From the NCBI GenBank assembly GCA_020633195.1, contig JACKEC010000019.1, positions 124,001-188,000 of the forward strand: a stretch of DNA of 64,000 bases, written 5' to 3'. The stretch's first letter is position 1. Each line of letters opens with the position of its first letter. The notes beneath the pieces are model-generated. The model saw only the letters and a program-made list of their open reading frames with translations. It was not told where the DNA came from and made no database searches. Made by a program: the position numbers and the translations under genes. This document shows positions 1-7,944 of the stretch, piece after piece. The DNA comes from Sandaracinaceae bacterium (lineage in GTDB: Bacteria; Myxococcota_A; Polyangia; Polyangiales; Sandaracinaceae).

Positions 1-112
1 CCGTCGCCATCGCGCGCCCCGAACCTACCGCCGCTCTGTCGGACCGCAAAGCTATGGGAGAAGGACGCCTGGGGGAGGGGGACCTGTTCCATCCTGTTAT
101 CCTCCCGACATC

Positions 113-754
113 GTGCGGAAGCTCCTGCCGGGGTTGGCCCTCGCGGCGCTGGCCATCGCCAGCGTGGTGCGCGCGGATCCGCCCCCCGACCGGACCGTTC
201 GCTACCAGATCCGGCGCAACGGCGACCCGATCGGTACCCATCAGGTCGTCTTCGAGCGGCACGGGGAGCGCTTCACGGTCCACCATCGGATCGACATCCG
301 GGTGACCGTGCTGTCCCTCGAGGCCTACAGCTACCAGATGGACAGCCGCGAGACCTGGCAGGGCGATCGCCTGCTCGGGCTGACCACCAGCACCGATCGG
401 AACGGCGACGCGCTGCGGGTCCTCGGTCGCGCGTCCGGGGACGTGCTCCGGCTCCGCGGCCCCGAGGGCGCGCGCGAGCTCCCGGCGAACGCGGTGCCTT
501 CGTCTCCGCAGCACTGGGTCTTCGATCAGCCGCGGCCGGTCATGTTCGAGGCCGAGGACGCGCGGGTGCTCGCCGTGCGCGTCAGCGCCCCCACGACCGA
601 GTCGCTCACCCTCGGCGGCCGAGCGGTGCCGTGCCGGCGGGTCACGGTGAGCGGCGATCTCGACGCGACGCTCTGGTACGGCCCGAGCGGCATCCTCGTT
701 CGCAAGCGCCTCACCGCGCCCGACGGCAGCACCATCCTCACCGTGCTTCAGTAG
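113..754 (+). CDS. Exported protein, DUF6134-like
   Basis: The 213-residue product starts at a GTG and has a clear Sec signal peptide: Met-Arg-Lys, a hydrophobic Leu/Ala core, and likely cleavage near residue 22 (VVRA). The mature part is a beta-rich single domain that resembles the DUF6134 family of periplasmic proteins (a YQI-R-NG-xIG-H start and a W-YG-x-G near the end); that assignment is from memory of the family and is moderate. No catalytic motif or membrane anchor is visible, so it is probably periplasmic. It appears to be a single-gene unit followed by a 248-base repeat-rich gap. Function is unknown. Confidence 0.7.
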   Translation: MRKLLPGLALAALAIASVVRADPPPDRTVRYQIRRNGDPIGTHQVVFERHGERFTVHHRIDIRVTVLSLEAYSYQMDSRETWQGDRLLGLTTSTDRNGDALRVLGRASGDVLRLRGPEGARELPANAVPSSPQHWVFDQPRPVMFEAEDARVLAVRVSAPTTESLTLGGRAVPCRRVTVSGDLDATLWYGPSGILVRKRLTAPDGSTILTVLQ

Positions 755-813
755 CCGGCGAGCACTGGCAGACTGCTGTTCATGGTCCCGAAGGACCGTT
801 TTCGGCGCGTGCT

Positions 814-943
814 CCGTGCCCTTGCCCGTGCCCTTGCCCGTGCCCGGCCTTTGCCCGTGCCCGTTCCCCGTGCCCGAGATCACGCGCCTTCTTCGGGAAC
901 GGCTGACGGGAACGGTTCGGGCACGGGCATGGGCACGGGCATG
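814..943. repeat. CCCGTGCCC microrepeat array with inverted counterpart
   Basis: From 814 to 876 the plus strand carries a degenerate run of TTGCCCGTGCCC units. From 917 to 943 the complementary motif GGGCACGGGCATGGGCACGG appears, so the two halves could pair into a long imperfect hairpin. A small perfect palindrome (GCGCGC-TTT-GCGCGC, 943-957) follows. It lies between two plus-strand genes, and the open frames across it are compositional artefacts. Confidence 0.6.
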
Positions 944-965
944 CGCGCTTTGCGCGCGGCACGGA

Positions 966-991
966 AGCAGGCTGCTTTTCAGCAGCCTGCT
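966..991. other. Perfect 10-bp hairpin before the hydrolase gene
   Basis: AGCAGGCTGC and GCAGCCTGCT flank a 6-base loop (TTTTCA), ending 11 bases before the GTG start of the hydrolase. There is no T-tract, so it is not a canonical intrinsic terminator. It could be a transcript-end hairpin, a binding site, or the end of the repeat element upstream. Confidence 0.5.
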
Positions 992-1002
992 ACGGTTCTG
1001 CG

Positions 1003-1920
1003 GTGAAGCCTCCGCATCGTATCGAGAGCGCGCTCGGGTCCGTGACCATCGACGCCGTGCGCCGCCTTCAGCGCCTCGCCCAGCGCGTGCAGATCCGCGA
1101 GCACCGCGACGCCCGCGGGCGGAGGACGCCGATCCTCGAGGTGGGCACGCCGCGCCGGGGCACCGTCGTGTGGCTGCACGGGTTCGGCGATCGCTTCGAC
1201 ACGATCCTGCAGGCGGCGCCGCACCTCGCGTCGGAGTGGCGCATCGTCGCCCCGTCCATGCCCGCGTTCGGCGAGGGCTGGGTCGACCCCGACGAGCGCC
1301 ACACCTTCGACGCGTACGCCGGCTGGATCGAGGCGGTCCTGCGCGACGCCGGCCCGAGCCGCTTCCACCTCATGGGCAACTCGCTCGGCGGCGCGACGGC
1401 GCTCGCGGTGGCGGCGCGGATGCCCGAGGAGGTCCTCTCCGTCGTCGCGGTCGACGCGGCGGGCGTGCGCATCGACGGCGTGCACTGCGCGCACGTCGAG
1501 ATGAGCGAGGGCCACAACCTGTTCGAGGTGCGCGACACGGAGGGCTACGAGCGTCTCCAGCGCCGCATCTTCGCGAAGCCCCTGAAGCTACCCCGCTGGA
1601 TCGAGGCGTTCCTCTACGAGGAGCAGCGCCGCAACGCCGACTGGTTCATCCGGCTCGGCCAGGACCTCGCGACGAGCGACATCCGCGTGACGGGGGACGG
1701 CTGGCAGTCCTACCTGGACCTGCCCTCGATCGCCGCTCCGACCCTCGCGCTCTGGGGCGACCAGGACAGCCTCTTCCCCGTCTCGCAGGGCGAGCGGATC
1801 GCGAGCGCGGTGCAGAACGGCCGCTTCGAGCAGCTCGAGGGGGTCGGTCACGTCCCGCACCTCGAGGCCCCGAAGCGCCTCGCGGAGGCGTTCTCCGCCT
1901 GGGCGCGGCGCATCTCCTGA
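1003..1920 (+). CDS. Alpha/beta-fold hydrolase
   Basis: A 305-residue alpha/beta hydrolase. The oxyanion motif HGFGD lies at residues 59-63, the nucleophile elbow GNSLGG at 125-130 (Ser127), an acidic residue in WGDQD near 253-255, and the catalytic His in VGHVPH near 283. Order and spacing are those of the AB-hydrolase_1 family, and the length is normal. No signal peptide is seen, so it should be cytoplasmic. The GTG start follows a hairpin; upstream in-frame alternatives are absent. Substrate cannot be deduced: esterases, lipases and C-C hydrolases all share this fold. It stands alone between the repeat region and a surface-protein gene. Confidence 0.88.
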   Translation: MKPPHRIESALGSVTIDAVRRLQRLAQRVQIREHRDARGRRTPILEVGTPRRGTVVWLHGFGDRFDTILQAAPHLASEWRIVAPSMPAFGEGWVDPDERHTFDAYAGWIEAVLRDAGPSRFHLMGNSLGGATALAVAARMPEEVLSVVAVDAAGVRIDGVHCAHVEMSEGHNLFEVRDTEGYERLQRRIFAKPLKLPRWIEAFLYEEQRRNADWFIRLGQDLATSDIRVTGDGWQSYLDLPSIAAPTLALWGDQDSLFPVSQGERIASAVQNGRFEQLEGVGHVPHLEAPKRLAEAFSAWARRIS

Positions 1921-1992
1921 CGATTGACCGCCCGGGTTTCAGGGCGCCTCCATTTCCGGGAGCTTGCCTGTTTCGCCGTCGGGGCGAGTGCT

Positions 1993-2000
1993 AAGGAGGT
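1993..2000 (+). promoter_or_regulatory. Strong Shine-Dalgarno of the surface-protein gene
   Basis: AAGGAGGT is a near-perfect anti-16S match, 9 bases before the ATG at 2010. A second GGAGG abuts the ATG. This fixes the start ahead of the internal Met at codon 4 and suggests high translation of the secreted product. Confidence 0.7.
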
Positions 2001-2009
2001 CCCCGGAGG

Positions 2010-4937
2010 ATGCTCTCGATGCTTCGACTCGCCCGGTCGGCCGCGCTCGCGGTCTCGCTCGTTCTCGGCCTCACGACCGTCGCCGCCGCGCAGGTGTCGA
2101 CCGTCGATCGCACGGCGGCGCTGCTGGCGAGCATGCCCCCCACCCCGATCTCGATGGGGGTCGGTGACGACTTCGGCGGGATGATCGGCGCGGACATCGA
2201 GGTCGGCACGCCCATACAGATGAACATCGACTCGGACGTCCTCGGTCGGATCATCATCGACTTCGACGGCATGACGAATTGCATGTCGAGCTTCCGCTCG
2301 AACTACGACGTCGGCGTCATCTACATCGACTCGGTCGCGGGCGGCATCGCGAGCACGGCGACCCTCGACGACGTCAGCGATCCCTTCCGCGCGGCGGTGA
2401 GCGGCGGCCAGCTCGACGCCTCCGGCGGCTCCGCGGCGAACGTGTCGACCCTGACGTTCCCGGCCGGCTTCCGTCCCGACTACGCGATCGCGTTCCTCAA
2501 CCCGTGCGACGACGACCCGTCCGCGACGCTCTACACGCTGCAGGCGGGCCTCATGCCCTTCACGTCGATCGGGGGCTTCGGCGACGGCGGACCGACGTTC
2601 GTGATCACCCTCGACGAGGACGACATCGGGCTGCAGCCCGGGGAGACCTTCCGCTACGTCGCGACCGTCCTGAACATCCGCAACGGCTACCGCGGCAACG
2701 AGTTCCAGGGCCTCGCCTCTGCGCCGGCCACGATCGGCACCAACCCGTTCGCGATCCCCAGCTTCGGCACGTTCACGACGGTCGGGCCGATCCTCATCAA
2801 CGAGCTCGACTCCGACACCGCGGGCACGGACATGCTCGAGTTCGTCGAGCTGCTCGGTCCGCCCAACGTCCTGCTCACCGGGACGTCGCTGATCTTCTTC
2901 AACGGCGCCTCCGACACCTCGTACGGCGGCGTCGACCTCGACGGTTTGTCCACCAACGCTTCGGGCTTCCTCGTCGCGGGCAACGCAGGGGTCACGCCCG
3001 CGCCCGCGGTGACCTGGGCCGACAACTTCCTCCAGAACGGGGCGGACGCGGTCGGCTTCTACCTCGCGGCCCTGCCGCGGTCCCCGATCGCCGTCACCGC
3101 GACCAACCTCGTCGACGCCGTCGTGTACGACACCAACGACGGCGACGACGCGGGCCTCCTCACCACGCTGCTCAATCCCGGCGAGCCGCAGATCGACGAG
3201 GACGGGCGCGCTTCGCGGGGTGGCGGCAAGGACGGCGACTCGATCAACCGCTGCCCTCCCGCGACCACGGCTCGCGTCACGAGCGGCTGGCTCCCCAACC
3301 CCCCGACCCCGGGCGCCGCGAACGACTGCTCGGTCTGCGGCGACGGCACCGTCGAGGGGCCCGAGCAGTGTGAGCCCACCCGGATCATCGTCATCGGCGG
3401 CGGCATGGCGGTGCTGGACTGCTGCGACCCGTTCTGCCGCTTCCGGCCGAGCACCACGTCCTGCCGGGCGTCCGCGGACGACTGCGACGCGGAGGAGCGC
3501 TGCACCGGATCGAGCGCCACCTGTCCCGCGGACGGATTCCTCTCCGGCTCGACCGTGTGCCGGCCGCCGGCGGATCTGTGCGACGTCGCCGAGACCTGCT
3601 CCGGAACCGGCCCGGCCTGCCCGCCCGACGGTCTCGCCGGCTCGTCGCGCGAGTGCCGCGCCGCCGTGGGGCCGTGCGACGCGCCGGAGGTCTGCGACGG
3701 CATCCGGCCCCAGTGCCCGGCCGACGCGATGGCGCCGGCGATGACCGCCTGCCGCGTCGCCGTGGGCATGTGCGACGCCGCGGAGGTCTGCGACGGATCG
3801 AGCCCGACCTGCCCCGCGGACGGCGTGCTCGCCGCGGGCACCGCGTGCCGCGCCTCGGCCGGTGACTGCGACGTGGCCGAGGTGTGCGACGGCTCCGCGA
3901 CCGCGTGCCCGGCCGACGGCTTCGCGGACATGACGACGGTGTGCCGCGCCTCGACGGGCGCCTGCGACGTCGAGGAGGTCTGCGCGGGCACCGGCGCGAC
4001 CTGCCCGATGGACATGACCGCCGCCGACGGCACCGCCTGCTCGGACGGCTCCGCTTGCAACGGCACCGAGACCTGCCGCGCGGGGGCCTGCGCGACCGGC
4101 TCGCCCCTGTCGTGCGACGACCGCGACCTGTGCACCGCGGACTCGTGCGCCGAGCCCGGCGGCTGCATGAACACGCCCGTCGCGGGCTGCTGCAACATCG
4201 ACGCGGACTGCGACGACGGTGACGTCTGCACCGCCGACACCTGCTCGGGCCCGGGCGGCACCTGCTCGGCGAGCCCGATCACGAGCTGCTGCACCGCCGA
4301 CGCGGACTGCGACGACGGCAACTCGTGCACCGCCGACGCCTGCGACGCGACCACCAACCGCTGCACCCGCACCCCTGTCGCGAGCTGCTGCGCGGTGGAC
4401 TCGGACTGCAACGACGGCAACGCCTGCACCGCAGACGCGTGCGACGCGTCGAGCGGGACCTGCTCGAACACCGACGTGGCGGGCTGCTGCCTCAGCAACG
4501 GCGACTGCAACGACGGCAACACCTGCACCCTCGACGCCTGCGACACGGCCGCGATGACGTGCTCCAACGACTCGATCGCGGGTTGCTGCACGGCGGACAC
4601 GGACTGCGACGACGGCGACGAGTGCACGACCGACACCTGTGACACCGGCACCGCCACCTGCTCGAGCGACAGGATCCCCGGCTGCGGGCGGGACGCGGGC
4701 ACCGGCTTCGACGACGGCGGCCTCGGCGGCGACGGCGGCGCGACCGACGCCGGCTTCGACGCCGGACCGACGGACGGCGCGGTCGGCGCGGGCGGCGACG
4801 GCTCGGTCGGCGACGCGGGCACGGACACCACCGACGGCGGCTGCGGCTGCCGGGCGGCCTCGCCCCGCTCGGACCGCGGGCCGCTGGCCCTCCTGCTCGG
4901 GCTCGGCGCGGTGGTGCTCTGGCGCCGCCGGCGCTGA
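2010..4937 (+). CDS. Lamin-tail-like, Cys-rich surface protein with MYXO-CTERM tail
   Basis: A 975-residue exported protein. Residues 1-28 are a signal peptide. A domain around 261-440 (ILINELDSDT, EFVELLG, ending NPPTPGAAND) resembles bacterial lamin-tail domains. Residues 484-677 hold six disintegrin-like Cys-rich units of about 32 residues (pattern CRA...CDxxEVCxGxxxxCPADG), and 690-892 hold about six 'CC...DCDDGxxCTADxC' units. A D/G/A-rich linker (895-944) precedes a MYXO-CTERM tail: CGC, a hydrophobic helix, then a terminal Arg run. In this family the tail is a sorting signal processed by a myxosortase, giving a surface-anchored product. The Cys-rich part probably forms a rigid disulfide-bonded stalk. 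The biological ligand is unknown. An ideal ribosome site lies at 1993-2000. Confidence 0.88.
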   Translation: MLSMLRLARSAALAVSLVLGLTTVAAAQVSTVDRTAALLASMPPTPISMGVGDDFGGMIGADIEVGTPIQMNIDSDVLGRIIIDFDGMTNCMSSFRSNYDVGVIYIDSVAGGIASTATLDDVSDPFRAAVSGGQLDASGGSAANVSTLTFPAGFRPDYAIAFLNPCDDDPSATLYTLQAGLMPFTSIGGFGDGGPTFVITLDEDDIGLQPGETFRYVATVLNIRNGYRGNEFQGLASAPATIGTNPFAIPSFGTFTTVGPILINELDSDTAGTDMLEFVELLGPPNVLLTGTSLIFFNGASDTSYGGVDLDGLSTNASGFLVAGNAGVTPAPAVTWADNFLQNGADAVGFYLAALPRSPIAVTATNLVDAVVYDTNDGDDAGLLTTLLNPGEPQIDEDGRASRGGGKDGDSINRCPPATTARVTSGWLPNPPTPGAANDCSVCGDGTVEGPEQCEPTRIIVIGGGMAVLDCCDPFCRFRPSTTSCRASADDCDAEERCTGSSATCPADGFLSGSTVCRPPADLCDVAETCSGTGPACPPDGLAGSSRECRAAVGPCDAPEVCDGIRPQCPADAMAPAMTACRVAVGMCDAAEVCDGSSPTCPADGVLAAGTACRASAGDCDVAEVCDGSATACPADGFADMTTVCRASTGACDVEEVCAGTGATCPMDMTAADGTACSDGSACNGTETCRAGACATGSPLSCDDRDLCTADSCAEPGGCMNTPVAGCCNIDADCDDGDVCTADTCSGPGGTCSASPITSCCTADADCDDGNSCTADACDATTNRCTRTPVASCCAVDSDCNDGNACTADACDASSGTCSNTDVAGCCLSNGDCNDGNTCTLDACDTAAMTCSNDSIAGCCTADTDCDDGDECTTDTCDTGTATCSSDRIPGCGRDAGTGFDDGGLGGDGGATDAGFDAGPTDGAVGAGGDGSVGDAGTDTTDGGCGCRAASPRSDRGPLALLLGLGAVVLWRRRR

Positions 4938-5003
4938 GAGCACTGCTTCATCGCCTCGGGGTGACCTCGGTGCCTCGAGGCGGCGCGCGCTAAGCTCTGG
5001 CGC

Positions 5004-5897
5004 GTGACGGATCCCATCGGCCGCAGAGACGCGATCGGCGCGATGTCCGCGCTGGCGCTGGCGCTCGGGTGCGACGCGCCTCAGAGACCCGTCATGGCCA
5101 CTTCGACGCGGCAGCCGACGATCTACCTCCCCCACGGCGGGGGCCCCTGCTTCTTCATGGAGTGGACGATGGGCCCGCCGGACACCTGGCAACGGATGGG
5201 CGAGTGGCTGGGCAGCATCGACGCGAGCCTGCCCGAGACCCCGCGCGCGCTGCTGGTCGTCTCGGCCCACTGGGAGGCGCCGGTCGCGACGGTGCTCGAG
5301 CCGACGCGCCCGCGTCTCCTCTTCGACTACTCCGGGTTCCCGCCGCACACCTACGAGCTCGAGTGGCCGGCCCCCGCCGCGCCGGCGGTCGCCGAGCGCG
5401 TCCGCGCGCTGCTCGGGCAGGCCTCGATCGCGACGGCCACGGAGACCGAGCGCGGCTGGGACCACGGCGTGTTCGTGCCCCTCAAGCTCACCTACCCCGA
5501 GGCCAACGTCCCCACCGTGCAGCTCTCGCTCGTCCGCGGGCTCGACCCGGCGGCTCACCTCGCGATCGGCCGCGCGCTGGCGCCGCTCCGCGACGAGGGC
5601 GTGCTCATCGTGGGGAGCGGGATGAGCTACCACAACATGCGCCGCTTCATGACCAGCGCCGCGCTCGAGGACTCGCGGACCTTCGACGCATGGCTCACGG
5701 AGACGGCGTCCGCCCCGGATCGGGCCGCGCGGCTCGAGCGCTGGGCCGACGCGCCGGCGGGTCGGGCGAGCCACCCGCGCGAGGAGCACCTGCTGCCCCT
5801 GATGGTCTGCGCGGGCGCCGCGGAGGGAGACCGCGGAGCGGTCGCCTTCTCCGACGAGGTCATGAACGCGAAGGTGAGCGCTTTGAGGTTCGGTTGA
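5004..5897 (+). CDS. DODA-type class III extradiol dioxygenase, possible Tat lipoprotein
   Basis: The core matches 4,5-DOPA dioxygenase/YgiD-type LigB-fold enzymes, which cleave catechol rings with non-haem Fe(II) or Zn. Conserved His residues occur in LPHGGGP (His44), VSAHWEAP, DHGVFVPLKLTYP and SGMSYHN. The oddity is the N-terminus: from the GTG at 5004 it reads GRRDAIG, a hydrophobic stretch, then LALGC, which looks like a twin-arginine leader with a lipobox (Cys23). If real, the enzyme is exported folded and lipid-anchored, whereas relatives are cytoplasmic. An internal ATG at 5094 (protein beginning MATSTRQ) would give the usual cytoplasmic form. Neither start has a strong ribosome site. 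The gene converges on the receiver gene across a hairpin cluster. Confidence 0.85.
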   Translation: MTDPIGRRDAIGAMSALALALGCDAPQRPVMATSTRQPTIYLPHGGGPCFFMEWTMGPPDTWQRMGEWLGSIDASLPETPRALLVVSAHWEAPVATVLEPTRPRLLFDYSGFPPHTYELEWPAPAAPAVAERVRALLGQASIATATETERGWDHGVFVPLKLTYPEANVPTVQLSLVRGLDPAAHLAIGRALAPLRDEGVLIVGSGMSYHNMRRFMTSAALEDSRTFDAWLTETASAPDRAARLERWADAPAGRASHPREEHLLPLMVCAGAAEGDRGAVAFSDEVMNAKVSALRFG

Positions 5898-5898
5898 G

Positions 5899-6063
5899 TC
5901 CGACGACGCGAAGCGTCGGAGGATCTCAGTGGGGAGCGCCAGGGGCTTGCCCCTCGCCGGAGAGAAATCGCCGAAGGCGATTGATCGACAGACCTCGAGC
6001 GAGGAGCTGTAGGTCGCCGCCTACGGACGGCGGCGGGAGCCGCCGCCTGGAAGCTACGGTAGC
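5899..6063. repeat. Cluster of seven consecutive short palindromes between convergent genes
   Basis: Seven different small inverted repeats follow one another in 165 bases: TCCGACG/CGTCGGA (5899-5920), AGGGGC/GCCCCT (5941-5954), AATCGCC-GAA-GGCGATT (5966-5982), CCTCG/CGAGG (5993-6004, with outer ACAG/CTGT), GTAGG/CCTAC (6009-6024), GGCGGC/GCCGCC (6029-6044) and GCTAC-G-GTAGC (6053-6063). The arms differ, so this is not a tandem repeat of one unit. It may form a multi-stem RNA or cruciform cluster between two 3' ends. No T-tract is present. Confidence 0.6.
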
Positions 6064-6069
6064 CAGGGC

Positions 6070-6477
6070 TCAGGCGGCGCGGGGAGGCGCCGAGCGACGC
6101 GTGCGGCGGACGAGGCCTTCGATGGACTTGGCGCGCACGGGGGCCGTCAGGCAGCGGCTCACCCCGGCCCGGATGGCCGCGACGTGGTCCGCCGCGTCGT
6201 CTCCGCCGAACGCGACCACGTCGACGTGATCGTAACGGCGCTCCGCGCGGATCGCGCGGGCCAACAGGACCCCGGCGCCCGCCGGGAGGTCGAGGTCGAC
6301 GCAAACCATCTTGACCGACGGATGCGTCGCCAGGATCCGCAGACACTCCGCGATCCGGGTCACCGAGCGCACCGGTCGGTGCTCGGCGATCAGGGCCGCC
6401 AGCCGGTCGCCTTCGCGCGGGTCGTGCGCGATGACGAGCGCCCAGGGGTCGTCGGGGGGCGGAGGCGGAATGGACAT
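6070..6477 (-). CDS. Stand-alone degenerate receiver domain
   Basis: The 135-residue product has the alpha/beta pattern of a CheY-like receiver and no output domain. The likely phospho-acceptor Asp61 sits in CVDLDLPAG, matching the D-x-x-L-P signature. Other active-site positions are poor: the N-terminal acidic pair is HD (18-19), the switch Ser/Thr on strand 4 is replaced (VVAFGG), and the Lys-Pro of strand 5 reads TAP, so the catalytic Lys is missing. It may be a pseudo-receiver that works by protein contact. It begins 31 bases after the P450 stop on the same strand and is probably cotranscribed. A Pro-rich N-terminus precedes the domain. Confidence 0.75.
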   Translation of the reverse strand: MSIPPPPPDDPWALVIAHDPREGDRLAALIAEHRPVRSVTRIAECLRILATHPSVKMVCVDLDLPAGAGVLLARAIRAERRYDHVDVVAFGGDDAADHVAAIRAGVSRCLTAPVRAKSIEGLVRRTRRSAPPRAA

Positions 6478-6508
6478 GCCGCCGATACCGCACTTCGCGT
6501 GCCACGGC

Positions 6509-7858
6509 TCAGCGTTGCGAGACCACGATCGGGGTGCCGGCGGCGGGCGCCATCGTCACGCTGCGTCGGACCGGCCGGTGCGAGGCCCCGGGGGCTCGCC
6601 GGACCCGGTGCCGCTGCAGCACCGTCGCGACCACCATGCGCATCTCGTAGAGCGCGAAGGCCATCCCGATGCAGCGCCGGACCCCGCCGCCGAACGGGAA
6701 CCACTCGTAGGGCGTGGGCTTCCAGTCGAGGAAGCGCTCCGGCTCGAAGCGCTCCGGGCGCGGGTAGATCTTCGGGTTCATGTGGGTGAGGAAGATCGAC
6801 GGGGAGGCGAGCACGCCCGCCGGCAGATCGATCCCCGCGATCGTCGTCGGGCGCTGGGTCACCCGACCGACCGCCGCGATCACCGGGATCACGCGCAGCG
6901 TCTCCTTCACCACCGCGTCGAGGTAGACGAGCTCGCCGCTGCGGCCGGGATCGATCGGGTCGTCGCCCATCACCCGGTCGAGCTCCTCCTGCACCCTCCG
7001 CTGCACGCTCGGGTGCTCGATGAGGTGGTGGAACGCCCACGACAGCGCCGTGGCGGTGGTCTCGTGTCCGGCGACGAGCATCGTGACGAGCTCGTCGCGC
7101 AGCTCCTCGCGGCTCATCGGCTCGCCGTCCTCGTGGCGCGCCTCGAGGAGCATCGAGAAGATGTCCTCCCCGGGCCGCGGGTCGGCGCGCCGCGCGTCGA
7201 TCTCGCCGTAGATCAGCGCGTCGGTCCGGTCGCGCGTGCGCACGTAGCGGCCCCACGGCGATCGAGGCCCGAGGTCGCGCTGCGTCCACGAGACCATCAG
7301 CCCCGGGCTCGAGAAGTCCCGGATCAGGTGGTACAGCGCGTCCCGCAAGGCGTCTTGCTTAGCTCCGGTCTCCACCCCGAAGACCGTCCGCAAGATGATG
7401 TCGAGCGTGACCGCCTGGGTGTGGGGCTGCACGGCGAACGGCGTGTCGAGCGGCCAGGTCGCGAGGTCGTCGCGCGCCACGTCCCGCATGACCTCGCCGT
7501 AGCGGGTCATGCGCTCGCCGTGGAACGGCGGCAAGAGGAGCTTGCGCTCGCGCAGGTGGCGGGCGCCGTCGAGGAGCAGCAGCGAGTTGCGGCCCACGAT
7601 CGGCCCGAGCGGCTGGTTGGCCTGACCGGCGTAGAGGTCGTCGCTCGAGCCGCGGAAGATCTCCTTGTTCGCCTCGGGGTCGTCGAACGCCACGATCGCG
7701 GGCCACTGCGGGAACTTCATCGTGACCGGCGTCCCGTAGCGCTCCCGGAGGTGGAGCATCAGGTCGAAGGGGCGCAGCAGCCACGCGCCGAGCTGCACGA
7801 TGCCGGGCCACGAGGGGCCAGGGGGGAGCTGCGCGAGCGCGGGGCCGGAGACGTCCAT
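6509..7858 (-). CDS. Cytochrome P450
   Basis: A soluble P450 of 449 residues, normal for a bacterial class I enzyme. The I-helix oxygen-activation motif AGHETTATA lies near residue 266, the ExxR of the K-helix (ETLRV) near 318, PERFEPERF follows, and the haem loop FGGGVRRCIG has its Cys ligand near 394. The ATG at 7858 begins MDVSGPALAQLPPGP, with the Pro-rich hinge typical of P450 N-termini; an upstream in-frame extension to 7963 would run across the divergent gene's promoter and is rejected. No transmembrane anchor and no fused reductase are present, so separate redox partners are needed. Substrate is unknown. The receiver gene lies immediately downstream. Confidence 0.93.
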   Translation of the reverse strand: MDVSGPALAQLPPGPSWPGIVQLGAWLLRPFDLMLHLRERYGTPVTMKFPQWPAIVAFDDPEANKEIFRGSSDDLYAGQANQPLGPIVGRNSLLLLDGARHLRERKLLLPPFHGERMTRYGEVMRDVARDDLATWPLDTPFAVQPHTQAVTLDIILRTVFGVETGAKQDALRDALYHLIRDFSSPGLMVSWTQRDLGPRSPWGRYVRTRDRTDALIYGEIDARRADPRPGEDIFSMLLEARHEDGEPMSREELRDELVTMLVAGHETTATALSWAFHHLIEHPSVQRRVQEELDRVMGDDPIDPGRSGELVYLDAVVKETLRVIPVIAAVGRVTQRPTTIAGIDLPAGVLASPSIFLTHMNPKIYPRPERFEPERFLDWKPTPYEWFPFGGGVRRCIGMAFALYEMRMVVATVLQRHRVRRAPGASHRPVRRSVTMAPAAGTPIVVSQR

Positions 7859-7944
7859 CGCCCAGCAGGGTAGCGCGACGAGAGGTTCGTCGTCGCGCGA
7901 GCCACCGCGGCTTTGGTACCCTCTCTCACGTGGGAGGTTCAAAG

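Noticed and set aside
816..1994. A 392-codon frame across the repeat array and the hydrolase
   Set aside because: It is a frame-shifted shadow of the hydrolase gene; the start lies in the microrepeat.
1848..5789. A 1313-codon open frame antisense to the surface protein and dioxygenase genes
   Set aside because: It has Arg/Ala/Gly-dominated composition with no recognisable domain and runs antisense to well-supported genes; such frames are common in very GC-rich DNA.
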